Notes: generated from the sequence alone by a model not told the origin. A stretch of 45,240 bases of DNA from Candidatus Rokubacteria bacterium 13_1_40CM_69_27 (GCA_001917535.1 MNEF01000098.1:1-45240), one strand, 5' to 3'. Counted from the first letter of the stretch, positions 7,101 to 15,753 are shown. Translations and numbers: made by a program.

Positions 7101-8993
7101 ATGATCACGTTCATGCGTCGTTACCGCCGAGGCCTCCAGGTGGGGCTTCTGCTCGTCATCGCCGCCTTCGTCGCGTCGCTCTTTGTCTTCGGCGCCAGCG
7201 GGCGCGGCGGCGACACCGTGGCCGGTGTGGCCACCGTCAACGGCGAGCAGATCACCACCGAGCGATACCAGCGGCGGTACCAGGAGTACCTCAACGCCTA
7301 TGCGCAGATGCTGCGCGACCGGTTCTCGCCCGAGATGGCGGAGCGGCTCGGGCTGCCCCGACAAGTGGTGGAGGACCTCGTCCAGGAAACGCTCGTCGTC
7401 CAGCGCGCCCGGACCGAGGGCCTGGAGGCCAGCGACGAGGAGCTGAACGCGCAGATCCACGCGATCGCGGCGTTCTGGGAGGGCGGGCACTTCTCGCTCA
7501 AGCGCTATGAAGACGTGCTCAAGCGCCTCGGGTACACCAAGACGGCCTTCGAGACGGAGATGCGGCGCCGGCTCACGCGGCAGAAGGTCGAGAACGCCGT
7601 CCGGGGCGGCGCCAAGGTCTCCGAGGGCGAGATCGAACAGGCCTTCGGGCACATGCACGAGGAGGTGCGGGCGGCCTGGGCGCTGGTGGAGCTGGCGCCG
7701 CTCATGGCCTCCGCGGGCGCGACCGACGACGAGCTCCAGGCGTATCTGAGGGACCACGCGCCCGAGTTCCGTCAGCCCGAGCGGCGCCGTGTCCATTACG
7801 TCGCCCTCGACCCCAAGGACTTCACGCGACCCGTGCCGGAGGCCGCGGTCCAGAAGTACTATGCCGAGCACGCCGCCGAGTTCGAGACGCCGCGCCAGGT
7901 CCGCGCCGCCCACATCCTGGTGCGGGTGCCGGAGACCGGCGGCAGCGGGGCGGAGGACGAGGCGAAGGCCAAGGTGGCGGACGCCATCCGCCGGGCCCGG
8001 TCGGGCGAGGACTTCGGTAAGCTCGCCCGCGAGCTCTCCCAGGACCCGGGCTCGGCCGCGCGGGGCGGCGACCTCGGGTTCGTGAGCAAGGGCGAGATGG
8101 TGCCGGCATTCGAGCAGGCGCTCTTCGCGCTGAAGAAGGGCGCGGTCTCCCCGGAGCCGGTCCGCACGCCCTTCGGCTTCCACGCCATCAAGGTGGAGGA
8201 GGTCCGCGAGGGCGGCAAGCGGCCGTTGAAAGAGGTGGCCGCGCAGATCCGCCAGCGCCTGCAGAGCGAGGCCGCCGACCGGGCGGCCAGGACGAAGGCC
8301 GAAGAGGTCCGCGCGAAGCTCCTCGGCGCCGGCGACTTCATGGCCGAGGCCAGGAAGCTCGGACTGACGCCGGTGGAGTCGAACATCGCCCGCAAGGAAA
8401 GCGTGCCCGGCCTCACGCCCCCCGATCCGATGCAGGAGACGGCCTTCACGCTGGCCCAGGGCGGCGTGTCCGTCCCGGTGCGAACGCCGGCCGGCTACGT
8501 CGTCCTCAAGAGCGCCGAGACGATGCCGGCCGCCGTTCCGCCGCTGGCCGAGATCAAGGACAAGGTGGTGACGGCGGTCAGGCGGCAGAAGGCCGAAGCG
8601 CTGGCGCTGGAGAAGGCCAAGCAGATCGTCGCCGGCGCCCAGAGCGGCGATCTCGTCGGCGCGGCCCAAAAGGCGGGCGCCACCGTCGGGGAGACGCCGC
8701 GCTTTTCACGGACGCGACCGGCCGAGCGGCTGCCCGGCGACGCCATGCTGGCCGCGCTCAAGACGCCGGTCGGCGCCCTCACCGAACCCGTGAAGGCGCC
8801 CCAGGGCTACTACGTGATGAAGGTCCTCCAGCGCGTGCCCCCCAACCTGAGCACGATCGGCGCCGAGCGCGACAAGATCGCCGGCGAGCTCCTGGCGCGT
8901 AAGCAGAGCCAGGCGTGGGAGGCGTGGATGAGCGGAGCCCGGGCCAAGGCCAAGATCGAGATCTCGTCACGTCTGCCGGGCCAGCGCGGCTAG
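7101..8993 (+). CDS. ppiD: PpiD-like membrane-anchored peptidyl-prolyl isomerase
   Basis: A 630-residue protein with SurA/PpiD layout. A single N-terminal membrane anchor spans about residues 14-34 after the basic FMRRYRRGLQ. SurA_N-type helices follow (VNGEQITTERYQRRYQEYLN). A parvulin domain spans about 265-365, from RAAHILVRVPETGG through GGDLGFVSKGEMVPAFEQAL to FGFHAIKVEEV. A second, degenerate parvulin-like segment (about 460-600) ends in GYYVMKVLQRVPP. PpiD is a periplasm-facing chaperone at the Sec translocon, which supports a diderm host. ATG 7101 has GAGGAG 6-11 nt upstream. Its length is close to E. coli PpiD. Confidence 0.9.
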   Translation: MITFMRRYRRGLQVGLLLVIAAFVASLFVFGASGRGGDTVAGVATVNGEQITTERYQRRYQEYLNAYAQMLRDRFSPEMAERLGLPRQVVEDLVQETLVVQRARTEGLEASDEELNAQIHAIAAFWEGGHFSLKRYEDVLKRLGYTKTAFETEMRRRLTRQKVENAVRGGAKVSEGEIEQAFGHMHEEVRAAWALVELAPLMASAGATDDELQAYLRDHAPEFRQPERRRVHYVALDPKDFTRPVPEAAVQKYYAEHAAEFETPRQVRAAHILVRVPETGGSGAEDEAKAKVADAIRRARSGEDFGKLARELSQDPGSAARGGDLGFVSKGEMVPAFEQALFALKKGAVSPEPVRTPFGFHAIKVEEVREGGKRPLKEVAAQIRQRLQSEAADRAARTKAEEVRAKLLGAGDFMAEARKLGLTPVESNIARKESVPGLTPPDPMQETAFTLAQGGVSVPVRTPAGYVVLKSAETMPAAVPPLAEIKDKVVTAVRRQKAEALALEKAKQIVAGAQSGDLVGAAQKAGATVGETPRFSRTRPAERLPGDAMLAALKTPVGALTEPVKAPQGYYVMKVLQRVPPNLSTIGAERDKIAGELLARKQSQAWEAWMSGARAKAKIEISSRLPGQRG

Positions 8994-9015
8994 CGCGGGG
9001 CCGGGGAGCGGTGGG

Positions 9016-9189
9016 TCAGGGCAGCAGCGTCCCCGCGCTCTCCCAGGTCCGACGGGCCGAGACGCGGCAGAACGTCGGGACGCGGATCCAGGGGAACGCG
9101 CGCGGGCGGCTCAGGTCGTCGCCCAGCGAGTAGGTCACCGAGCGTGGCAGCACGAGCGCGAGGAGCAGGGCGACTCGCCCGGAAATCAC
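9016..9189 (-). CDS. Small hypothetical protein, 57 residues, with hydrophobic N-terminus
   Basis: A small frame opposite to its neighbours in the PpiD-GreA gap. From GTG 9189 it encodes 57 residues: a hydrophobic start ([18 protein letters not shown]) and then a polar part containing [20 protein letters not shown]. The best support is the hexamer TATCCT (9196-9201), which ends 6 nt before the GTG, the same leaderless arrangement seen at other starts. A longer GTG start at 9204 would overlap that promoter. I recognise no family. It could be a secreted or membrane peptide, or chance. Confidence 0.38.
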   Translation of the reverse strand: MISGRVALLLALVLPRSVTYSLGDDLSRPRAFPWIRVPTFCRVSARRTWESAGTLLP

Positions 9190-9223
9190 CGGATCAGGAT
9201 ACACCGGGGTTGACCGGCCATGT

Positions 9224-9229
9224 TATCGT
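9224..9229 (+). promoter_or_regulatory. -10 hexamer TATCGT upstream of greA
   Basis: TATCGT ends 10 nt before the greA ATG at 9240, again predicting an almost leaderless transcript. A TTGACC at 9210-9215 is only 8 nt away and cannot serve as its -35. Confidence 0.42.
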
Positions 9230-9239
9230 ACGTACCGGC

Positions 9240-9722
9240 ATGTCCGCGCAACGCACACCCATGACCCGCGGGGGCTACGACAAGCTCAGCGCCGAGCTGG
9301 ATCGGCTGAAGCGGGTCGAGCGTCCGGCGATCTCCAAAGCGATCGCCGAGGCCCGCGAGCACGGCGACCTCAGCGAGAACGCCGAATACCATGCGGCGCG
9401 GGAGAAGCAGAGCTTCATCGAGGGACGCATCGGCGAGCTCGAGACCAAGGTCGGTAACGCCGAGGTCATCGATCCCCCGAGCGAGGGCGAGCGGGTCACC
9501 TTCGGCTCCACGGTGGTGCTGGAGGACGAGGCGGGCAAGAAGTATCGCTACTGGATCGTCGGCTCCGACGAGGCGGAGCCGGCCAAGGGCAAGATCTCGG
9601 TGCTCTCGCCGCTGGCGCGCGGGCTGATCGGCAAGAAGGTCGGCGACATGGTCACCGCGCAGCTGCCGGGCGGTCAGAAGAGCTTCGAAATCATCGACGC
9701 CAACTTTCCCTGGTCGGACTGA
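9240..9722 (+). CDS. greA: Transcription elongation factor GreA
   Basis: A 160-residue GreA. The N-terminal coiled coil runs from [17 protein letters not shown] and contains the hallmark [20 protein letters not shown], whose tip acidic residues (D, E) coordinate the Mg2+ that stimulates RNA polymerase transcript cleavage. The C-terminal domain holds the [14 protein letters not shown] and [15 protein letters not shown] strands. The ATG at 9240 gives the short lead (MSAQRTP) before MTRGGY, as in E. coli; an internal ATG at 9261 is possible. Its stop is 1 nt from the TTG of the alpha/beta hydrolase, so those two are probably co-transcribed. Confidence 0.96.
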   Translation: MSAQRTPMTRGGYDKLSAELDRLKRVERPAISKAIAEAREHGDLSENAEYHAAREKQSFIEGRIGELETKVGNAEVIDPPSEGERVTFGSTVVLEDEAGKKYRYWIVGSDEAEPAKGKISVLSPLARGLIGKKVGDMVTAQLPGGQKSFEIIDANFPWSD

Positions 9723-9723
9723 G

Positions 9724-10629
9724 TTGCCCACCGCGCGGGTCGACGGCGTCAACCTGTTCTACGAAGAGCTCGGTCAGGGCACGCCGCTCGTCTTCGTCCA
9801 CGAGTTCGCCGGCGACTCCCAGAGCTGGCACCTGCAAGTCCGATTCTTGGCCCGGCGCTACCGCGCCATCGCCTTCAACGCCCGTGGCTATCCCCCGTCG
9901 GACGTGCCCGAGGATCCGGCGGCCTACTCCCAGGATCGCGCCGTCGACGACATCCGGGGGCTGCTCGACCAGCTGAAGATCCCCCGGGCGCACGTGTGCG
10001 GGCTCTCGATGGGTGGCTATGCCGCGCTCCATTTCGGCCTCCGGTATCCCCAGCGCGCGCTGTCGCTGGTGGTCGCCGGCGCCGGCTACGGCAGCGTGCC
10101 GGGCGAGCGCGAGAAGTTCCGGCAGGACGCCGAGCTGACGGCGCGGCGCTTCGAGCAGGAAGGCATGGCCGCCGCCGCCCAGTTCTACGCCAACGGGCCC
10201 ACCCGCGTGCAGTTCAAGGACAAGGATCCGAAGGGCTGGCAGGAGTTCTACGAGCGGCTGGCCGCGGGCTCGGCCCGGGGCCACGCGCTCACTCTGCGCG
10301 GCGTGCAGATGACGCGGCCGTCGATCTTCGACCTCGGGGACCGGCTGGAGCGGCTCGAGGTCCCCACGTTGATCGTCACCGGCGACGAGGACGATCCCTG
10401 CCTGGAGCCCGGCCTCTTCATGAAGCGCAAGATCGCCACCGCGGGGCTCGTCGTCATCCCGAAGTCCGGCCACACGGTCAACCTTGAAGAGCCGGCGGCC
10501 TTCAACCGCGTGGTGCTCGACTTCCTCACCGCCGTGGACGCCGGGCGGTGGCCGCGCCGCAATCCACAGTCGCAAACAGGCTCGGCGATTCTGCCCGGCC
10601 CGCTGGTCGAGCACGTGCGGAGCCGGTGA
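9724..10629 (+). CDS. Alpha/beta-fold hydrolase
   Basis: A 301-residue alpha/beta hydrolase starting at TTG 9724, immediately after the greA stop. The oxyanion strand PLVFVHEFAGDSQSW precedes the nucleophile elbow GLSMGG (Ser95). The acid is in GDEDDP (Asp221) and the histidine in GHTVN (His250). The canonical HG is replaced by HEFAG, as in many fluoroacetate-dehalogenase/enol-lactonase-like members. The C-terminal tail after about residue 280 is low-complexity. The stop overlaps the CoA-transferase ATG (TGATG), which suggests a hydrolase working near a CoA-thioester pathway. Substrate unknown. Confidence 0.87.
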   Translation: MPTARVDGVNLFYEELGQGTPLVFVHEFAGDSQSWHLQVRFLARRYRAIAFNARGYPPSDVPEDPAAYSQDRAVDDIRGLLDQLKIPRAHVCGLSMGGYAALHFGLRYPQRALSLVVAGAGYGSVPGEREKFRQDAELTARRFEQEGMAAAAQFYANGPTRVQFKDKDPKGWQEFYERLAAGSARGHALTLRGVQMTRPSIFDLGDRLERLEVPTLIVTGDEDDPCLEPGLFMKRKIATAGLVVIPKSGHTVNLEEPAAFNRVVLDFLTAVDAGRWPRRNPQSQTGSAILPGPLVEHVRSR

Positions 10630-11798
10630 TGGCGTCGCTCCCGCTCGCCCACATCACGCTGATCGATCTCACCCGCGCCCGCGCCGGCCCCACCGCCGTG
10701 CGCCAGCTCGCCGACATGGGCGCCAACGTGATCAAGGTCGAGACGCGCGACGTGGTCGAGGGCGACTCGACGGCGATGGGGTTCGACTTCCTGAACCTGC
10801 ACCGCAACAAGCGGGCGATGACGCTCGACCTCAAACACCCGAAGGGGGTCGAGGTCCTCAAGCGGCTGGTCGCCCGCGCCGACGTGCTGGTGGAGAACTT
10901 CCGGCCCGACGTCAAGCATCGTCTGGGTATCGACTATGAGGCGCTCTCGGCGCTCAACCCACGGCTCGTCTACGGCTCCATCTCGGGCTTCGGGCAGACG
11001 GGGCCCTACGGCGACCGTCCGGGCTACGACCAGATCGCCCAGGGGATGGGCGGCCTGATGTCCATCACCGGGCTGCCCGGTCAGGGACCGGTGCGCGTCG
11101 GCATCCCGGTCGCCGACCTCGCTGCCGGTCTCTTCCTGGCCCAGGGCATCCTGGTCGCGCTGCTCGAGCGCGAGCGTTCCGGGCGGGGCCAGTGGGTCCA
11201 CACCTCGCTGCTCCAGGCGATGGTGACCATGCTCGACTTCCAGGCCGCCCGCTGGCTGATCGACCGTGAGATCCCGCCCCAGGCGGGCAACGACCATCCG
11301 ACCGGCATTCCCACCGGCGTCTTCACGACGGCCGACGGTCACATCAACATCGCGGCCTCCGGCCAGGTGATGTACCGGCGTCTCTGTGAGGCCATCGGCG
11401 CCAAGCATCTGCTCGACGACCCGCGCTTCAAGACGCTGGCCGACCGCTCCAAGAACCGCAAGGCCATGAACGAGGAACTGAACACGGTGCTCGTGCAGAA
11501 GACGAGCGCCGAGTGGATCGACACGCTCAACAGAGCCGGCGTGCCCTCGGGCCCCATCTACAACATCCAACAAGTCTTCGAGGACCCGCAGGTGCAACAT
11601 CTCGGGCTGGCGCAGCCGGTGCGTCATCCGGAGCGTGGCGAGATGAAGGTCCAGGGTCTGCCGGCCACGCTCTCGCGGACCCCCGGCGCCATCCGTCAGC
11701 CCGCGCCCGCGCATGGCCAGCACACCGACGAGATCTTGCGCGAGCTCGGCTACACGCCGGCAGAGATCGCGGATCTGAGACGGGACAGCGTGGTCTAG
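10629..11798 (+). CDS. CaiB/BaiF family CoA-transferase
   Basis: A 389-residue class III CoA-transferase. The N-terminus IDLTRARAGPTAVRQLADMGANVIKVE, the NKRAMTLDLKHPKG segment and the RPGYDQIAQGMGGLMSITG region are family hallmarks. The predicted catalytic aspartate is Asp163 in GIPVADLAAG. These enzymes move CoA between carboxylic acids through aspartyl-CoA intermediates; formyl-CoA, carnitine and succinate/glutarate transferases all belong. The donor and acceptor cannot be deduced. The start overlaps the hydrolase stop. Its TAG stop shares the palindrome CTAG with the stop of the convergent ABC ATPase gene. Confidence 0.92.
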   Translation: MASLPLAHITLIDLTRARAGPTAVRQLADMGANVIKVETRDVVEGDSTAMGFDFLNLHRNKRAMTLDLKHPKGVEVLKRLVARADVLVENFRPDVKHRLGIDYEALSALNPRLVYGSISGFGQTGPYGDRPGYDQIAQGMGGLMSITGLPGQGPVRVGIPVADLAAGLFLAQGILVALLERERSGRGQWVHTSLLQAMVTMLDFQAARWLIDREIPPQAGNDHPTGIPTGVFTTADGHINIAASGQVMYRRLCEAIGAKHLLDDPRFKTLADRSKNRKAMNEELNTVLVQKTSAEWIDTLNRAGVPSGPIYNIQQVFEDPQVQHLGLAQPVRHPERGEMKVQGLPATLSRTPGAIRQPAPAHGQHTDEILRELGYTPAEIADLRRDSVV

Positions 11799-12604
11799 TC
11801 GCCACCTTCGCGTGCCGCCCGGAGACTCTCCTCCCGGATCAGCGTCAGCACCTCGCGCTTGAGGGCGTTGAAGAGGGGCGAGGTGGTGATCTCGAGCGCG
11901 CGGGGGCGGGGCAGCTCGACGGCCAGGCGCTTCTTGATGCGCCCGGGGCGGGCCGTCATCACCGAAACGCTGTCGGCCAGGAGCAGCGCCTCCTCGATGT
12001 CGTGGGTGATGAAGAGCACGGTCTGATGGTGGCGCTCCCAGACGGACAGCAGCAGCTCCTGCATGAGCGAGCGCGTCTGGGCGTCGAGGCTGCCGAAGGG
12101 CTCGTCCATGAGGAGCACCTGGGGCTCCATGATGAGGACGCGGGCGAGGCCCACGCGCTGCTTCATTCCGCCCGACAGCTCCGCCGGGTAGTGCGACTCG
12201 AAGCCCCGGAGCCCGACCTGCTCGAGCAACGCGTCGACCTGAGGCTGGTAGGCCCCGGAGCGAAGACCGCGCGTCTTGGGGCCGAAGGTGATGTTGTCGA
12301 GGACAGTGAACCAGGGGAAGAGCGCCGGCTCCTGGAAGACGACGCCGCGGCGCGGGTCCGGCCCCTCCACGGGCTCGCCGTGGACCAGCACCTGACCGCG
12401 GGTCGGACGGTCGAAGCCGGCCAGCATGTTCAGCAGCGTGGACTTGCCGCAGCCCGAGGGGCCGAGGATGGCCGCGAACTCGTTCGGCTCGATGGCGAGG
12501 TCGATGGCCTGCAGGGCCTCCAGGCGGCGCCCCCGCTTGACGAACTCCTTCCAGACGTCGACGACCTGGACGGTGGGACGCCCGGTCGGCGGTCGCTCAG
12601 GCAT
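11795..12604 (-). CDS. ABC transporter ATP-binding protein (SsuB/TauB/NrtD type)
   Basis: A 269-residue ATPase. Walker A is GPSGCGKST (48-56), the Q-loop is FQEPALFPW, the signature is LSGGMKQR (143-150), Walker B is VLLMDEP (163-169) and the H-loop is His201. Sequence and length match the nitrate/sulfonate/bicarbonate/taurine importer group. It overlaps the end of the permease gene by 8 nt (its ATG lies inside the permease codons for HA), so both come from one minus-strand operon with the binding protein. It is the third gene of that operon. Confidence 0.95.
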   Translation of the reverse strand: MPERPPTGRPTVQVVDVWKEFVKRGRRLEALQAIDLAIEPNEFAAILGPSGCGKSTLLNMLAGFDRPTRGQVLVHGEPVEGPDPRRGVVFQEPALFPWFTVLDNITFGPKTRGLRSGAYQPQVDALLEQVGLRGFESHYPAELSGGMKQRVGLARVLIMEPQVLLMDEPFGSLDAQTRSLMQELLLSVWERHHQTVLFITHDIEEALLLADSVSVMTARPGRIKKRLAVELPRPRALEITTSPLFNALKREVLTLIREESLRAAREGGD

Positions 12605-13388
12605 GCGCCTCCAGGGTCCGCCAGCGTAGAACGAGCCGAGAGGCGACGAGGATGATCCGGTCGGACAGGAAGCCGAGCAGGCCGACGGAGAACATCGTCG
12701 CCACGCAGATGTCCATGCGGCCGACGTAGTAGGCGTCCCAGAGCACGTAGCCCAACCCCGACTTCACCGCGATCATCTCGGCGACGATGACGGCCGTCCA
12801 GGCCACGCCCACGCCCAGGCGCAGCCCCGTGAAGATCGACGGCAGCGCCGACGGGAAGACCACCTTGCCCAGGATCGTCGCCGGCCCCGCGCCCAGCATC
12901 CGGGCGGCGCGGAGCAGCAGGAGGTTGGTGTCGCGGACGCCATGCGTGGTGTTCACCACGATCGGGTAGAAGGCGCCCAGCGCGATGAGAAAGAGCGCCC
13001 CCGCGTCGTAGATGCCGAAGACCGCGATCGAGAAGGGCAGCCAGGCCGTGATCGGGACCGGACGGAGGAGCTGGATGGACGGATCCACGACGTTGGCCAC
13101 GAGGCGGTTCCAGCCGATGAAGAGCCCGAGCGGGATGCCCACGCCCGCGGCGATGAGGAAGCCCTGGAGGACCCGCCGCGAGGAATAGAGAACGTTGGCC
13201 AGCCACGTGCCCGAGTAGGGCGACAGGCTCCGGCCCGGCGGGCCGAAGATCCACTTGTACCACGACTCGACGACCTGGGCGGGGGCGGGGATGATGCCCG
13301 GCAGCACCCACTGCGAGGTGACCGCGACGTGCCAGAGGGCCAGCAGCGCCAGCGGCAGCAGCACGAACCAGGGACCGCGGCGGGTCAC
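12597..13388 (-). CDS. ABC transporter permease (SsuC/TauC type)
   Basis: A 263-residue integral membrane permease of the BPD_transp_1 family. About six helices are seen, with a typical EAA-like loop region (ARMLGAGPATILGKVVFPSA). The start TRRGPWFVLLPLALLALWH places helix 1 right after the N-terminus. GTG 13388 is chosen because it follows the binding-protein stop by 7 nt and gives the usual family length; the frame stays open far upstream, but that extension reads as Ser/Arg-rich shadow sequence. It works with the ATPase (11795-12604) and the substrate-binding protein (13396-14397). Confidence 0.92.
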   Translation of the reverse strand: MTRRGPWFVLLPLALLALWHVAVTSQWVLPGIIPAPAQVVESWYKWIFGPPGRSLSPYSGTWLANVLYSSRRVLQGFLIAAGVGIPLGLFIGWNRLVANVVDPSIQLLRPVPITAWLPFSIAVFGIYDAGALFLIALGAFYPIVVNTTHGVRDTNLLLLRAARMLGAGPATILGKVVFPSALPSIFTGLRLGVGVAWTAVIVAEMIAVKSGLGYVLWDAYYVGRMDICVATMFSVGLLGFLSDRIILVASRLVLRWRTLEAHA

Positions 13389-13395
13389 GACGGGC

Positions 13396-14397
13396 TCAGA
13401 GGTTCTGGCCCAGCTCCGCGGGCGACTTACCCGTCGCCTTCGACAGGAACTCGTAGGTGTAGTGCTGGGCGATCTCGCCCGACACGTCCCGCGTGATGAC
13501 GCCGTTGTCGGAGAGGAACTTCGAGATCCGGGTGATCGAGGCCAGCGGCAGCCTGGCGTCGAGCTTGGTGATCCGGATGGACTCGGCCGCGACCGGCTCC
13601 GGCAGCCCGGCTTTCTCGGCGTAGATCTTCGACCAGCGCTGGGGATTCGCCTGCGCGAACTGGAGCACGTCGAGGTAGGCAACGACCAGGCGCTGGACGG
13701 CGTCGCGGTGCTTTTCCATGAAGCCGCGGTTCACGGCCAGCACGGAGATGAGGCCGCCCACGGTGTTGGAGCGGTTGTGGTCGATCGTCGGATACTGGGC
13801 ATAGCCGTCGAGGATGCCCTGGGCGCAGAACGGCTGCCACACGACCGCCAGGTCGATCTCTTTGCCCTGGAGCGCCTTGAGATAGTTGGCCCCGCCGCCG
13901 ACGATGTTGGTGATCCTGAGCTTGCCGTAATCGATCCCGTGCTCCTGGACGGAGGCGGCGAACTTCAGCCAGGAGATGGAGCCGGCGCCGACGCCGATGC
14001 GTTTGGCGGTGACTTCCGTCCAGTCCCGGATGTCCTCGCCCTTGCGGACGACCAGGCAGTCGTTGCCGGAACCGACCCCGGCCACGCCGACCAGCGACCG
14101 GGCACCCTGGGCGACGGCCAGCGTGATGTCCTGGGGTCCGAAGGCGGTGATGTCGAGGTCGCCCGAGGCGAGCGCGGTCCGCGCGTCGGCGAAGCGCTGG
14201 AACATCACCGTCTCGATCTGGAGGTTGTACTTGGCCGCGTACTCCGGCAGGAGCCAGAGCGGCGACAGTGCGGGGACGTTGAGCATGCCCAGCTTGGCCT
14301 TCACCGGCGCCGGCAGGGGCTTGCGGATCGCGTCGCTCTGGGCGAGCGCGCTGGAGGCAGCGAGGGTGAGGACGGCGATGACGACCACCCGCTTCAT
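13396..14397 (-). CDS. ABC transporter substrate-binding protein (SsuA/TauA/NMT1 type)
   Basis: A 333-residue periplasmic binding protein. The signal peptide is MKRVVVIAVLTLAASSALAQ, with cleavage likely after ALA. The mature chain has the NMT1/THI5-SsuA fold pattern: AKLGMLNVPALSPLWLLPEY, DITAFGPQDITLAVAQGA, then GVGAGSISWLKFAASVQEHG. Family members bind sulfonates, nitrate, pyrimidines or aromatic acids; the ligand here is unknown. The start at 14397 has AGGAGT 7-12 nt upstream. It is the first gene of the importer operon, and an 8-bp hairpin (14416-14434) sits in its 5' flank. Confidence 0.92.
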   Translation of the reverse strand: MKRVVVIAVLTLAASSALAQSDAIRKPLPAPVKAKLGMLNVPALSPLWLLPEYAAKYNLQIETVMFQRFADARTALASGDLDITAFGPQDITLAVAQGARSLVGVAGVGSGNDCLVVRKGEDIRDWTEVTAKRIGVGAGSISWLKFAASVQEHGIDYGKLRITNIVGGGANYLKALQGKEIDLAVVWQPFCAQGILDGYAQYPTIDHNRSNTVGGLISVLAVNRGFMEKHRDAVQRLVVAYLDVLQFAQANPQRWSKIYAEKAGLPEPVAAESIRITKLDARLPLASITRISKFLSDNGVITRDVSGEIAQHYTYEFLSKATGKSPAELGQNL

Positions 14398-14415
14398 CGT
14401 TGGACTCCTATCCGA

Positions 14416-14434
14416 GCGCCGGCTTAGCCGGCGC
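14416..14434. repeat. Perfect inverted repeat in the importer operon 5' flank
   Basis: GCGCCGGC and GCCGGCGC are separated by TTA, giving an 8-bp perfect stem. It lies 18 nt upstream of the binding-protein ATG. It could be part of the DGQHR gene's terminator region, an operator, or an mRNA leader hairpin. Confidence 0.55.
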
Positions 14435-14457
14435 AAGCGGTCCTTGGGGGAGGTTTC

Positions 14458-14482
14458 GGAGGGGGCCGCCGAGGCCCCCTCC
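14458..14482 (-). terminator. Terminator-like hairpin after the DGQHR gene
   Basis: GGAGGGGGCC and GGCCCCCTCC form a perfect 10-bp stem with a 5-nt loop, starting 3 nt after the DGQHR stop codon on the minus strand. No U-run follows, as is usual in very GC-rich genomes. Confidence 0.65.
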
Positions 14483-14485
14483 GGC

Positions 14486-15616
14486 CTAGCGCAGGCCGTC
14501 GCGCAGCTCGCGCACGAGGAGCTCGACCGTCCCCCGGGTGCCGCCCGCCAGCTTGAGCTTCCACTCGCCCTCCGTCTCGAAGCGGCGATCGCGCAGCCGC
14601 TCGGCCCAGGGCTTGATCGCCTCGCGGATGGCGTGTAGCTCGAAGGGATCGCGCTTGAGCTCCCGGGCCCGGGCCATCACGTCGGGCGCCACCCGGATGA
14701 AGGCGCGGAGGGCGGCGCCCGTCTTGATCGAGTACTTGCGCCCCGCCCAGGCTGCGGGGAAGGTCGAGGAGATCGCCTTCACGTAGTTGAGGAAGAAGCG
14801 CTTGGCCCCGTGCCGGAGCTCCTGGATCTTCGCGCCTCCCCCGACCTTCTCCACCGTCTCCAGGAGGTCGACGATCTCCTCGGCGAGCGGCGCCTGGCTG
14901 ACCCGGCCCCGGCCGGTCCCGAGCATCTTGACCTCGCCGTGGAGCGGCGACGTCTCGTCCTCGTTCAAGGAGCGGATCACGTCGTGAGCCATCGCCTGGT
15001 TGGGGTCGGGGTAGAGCTTGCGTCCCGACAGGCTGATGATGTGGGAGGGGTTCAGGCGCGTGTGCTTGGCGTTGATCGTCACGAACAGCTCGACGATCTG
15101 GCGCGCGTCGAGCGTGTCGAAGAGGACGGCGGGCACCTCGATGCCCATCTGCTCGCCGGCCTGGTTGAGCGCGTGGAGCGCCAGGAGGCGATGCTGGCCG
15201 TCCAGCACGCGCAGGACGCCGTGCTCCTCGGGGATCTGCAGGAGCCCGATGTCGTGGTGGCCCGCGATCGGGGTGAACGTGAACCGCTTCTCGGAGGTGA
15301 TGATCACGGCGCCGGGAATGGGCGGGAGCGTCCCGGCGTCCTTGCACTCCCGGTAGTACGTGACCAGCTCGTCGATCTTGCGGCGGATGACCGGCCGCTG
15401 GTACGCCGTCTCGCTCTCACTGATGCGCTTTTCCAGGGCGTCCCAGTTCACCCGCGAGCGCGCCTTGGCCGGGCTCTTCGGCGTCTCGTCCTTGGGCCCG
15501 CCCGAGTAGCCGAGCACCTCGAACTTCACCAGGCGGTCGATGTCCTTGGCCGACAGCCCTGCCTGGTAGAACTCCACGCCGAACTGTTTGATGCGGCGCG
15601 CCGGCACGGTAATCAT
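14486..15616 (-). CDS. Orphan DGQHR-domain protein (DndB-like)
   Basis: A 376-residue protein with the DGQHR core LRVLDGQHRLLALHAL near residues 135-150, preceded by SETAYQRPVIRRKIDELVTY and PPIPGAVIIT. The later FVTINAKHTRLNPSHIISL segment is also characteristic of DGQHR/DndB proteins, which share a ParB/sulfiredoxin-like fold. DndB represses the dnd DNA-phosphorothioation operon; other DGQHR proteins sit in DNA-modification or defence islands. No dndACDE, restriction or modification genes are present here, so its role is open. It has its own promoter (TTGACA-N17-TAGCCT) with the -10 ending 9 nt from the ATG, and a strong hairpin just after the stop, so it is probably monocistronic. Confidence 0.85.
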   Translation of the reverse strand: MITVPARRIKQFGVEFYQAGLSAKDIDRLVKFEVLGYSGGPKDETPKSPAKARSRVNWDALEKRISESETAYQRPVIRRKIDELVTYYRECKDAGTLPPIPGAVIITSEKRFTFTPIAGHHDIGLLQIPEEHGVLRVLDGQHRLLALHALNQAGEQMGIEVPAVLFDTLDARQIVELFVTINAKHTRLNPSHIISLSGRKLYPDPNQAMAHDVIRSLNEDETSPLHGEVKMLGTGRGRVSQAPLAEEIVDLLETVEKVGGGAKIQELRHGAKRFFLNYVKAISSTFPAAWAGRKYSIKTGAALRAFIRVAPDVMARARELKRDPFELHAIREAIKPWAERLRDRRFETEGEWKLKLAGGTRGTVELLVRELRDGLR

Positions 15617-15625
15617 AGGTGCCCA

Positions 15626-15654
15626 AGGCTACCTGACCTCCAAGTACGTGTCAA
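15626..15654 (-). promoter_or_regulatory. Sigma-70-type promoter of the DGQHR gene
   Basis: On the minus strand a perfect -35 TTGACA (15649-15654) and a -10 TAGCCT (15626-15631) are separated by 17 nt. The -10 ends 9 nt before the ATG at 15616, so the mRNA is predicted to be nearly leaderless. Confidence 0.72.
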
Positions 15655-15753
15655 TAGAGGCGTTTTCGCTCTGACGCCACCGGTAGTTCCGCTCGACGCC
15701 TCGGCCACTACCCAATGTTTCAAGCCCGGGGCGCCTGGGCCCGGCCCGGTCGG

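Noticed and set aside
6861..8669. About 600-codon frame antisense to the PpiD gene
   Set aside because: No domain or signal is seen, and the opposite strand encodes an unmistakable PpiD.
9210..9215. TTGACC as the -35 of greA
   Set aside because: It lies 8 nt from the TATCGT hexamer, too close for a sigma-70 promoter.
14486..15616. Complete phosphorothioation or 7-deazaguanine DNA-modification system
   Set aside because: Only a DGQHR protein is present. No dndACDE, ssp or dpd genes occur in the window, and the queuosine transporter lies 14 kb away in an unrelated operon.
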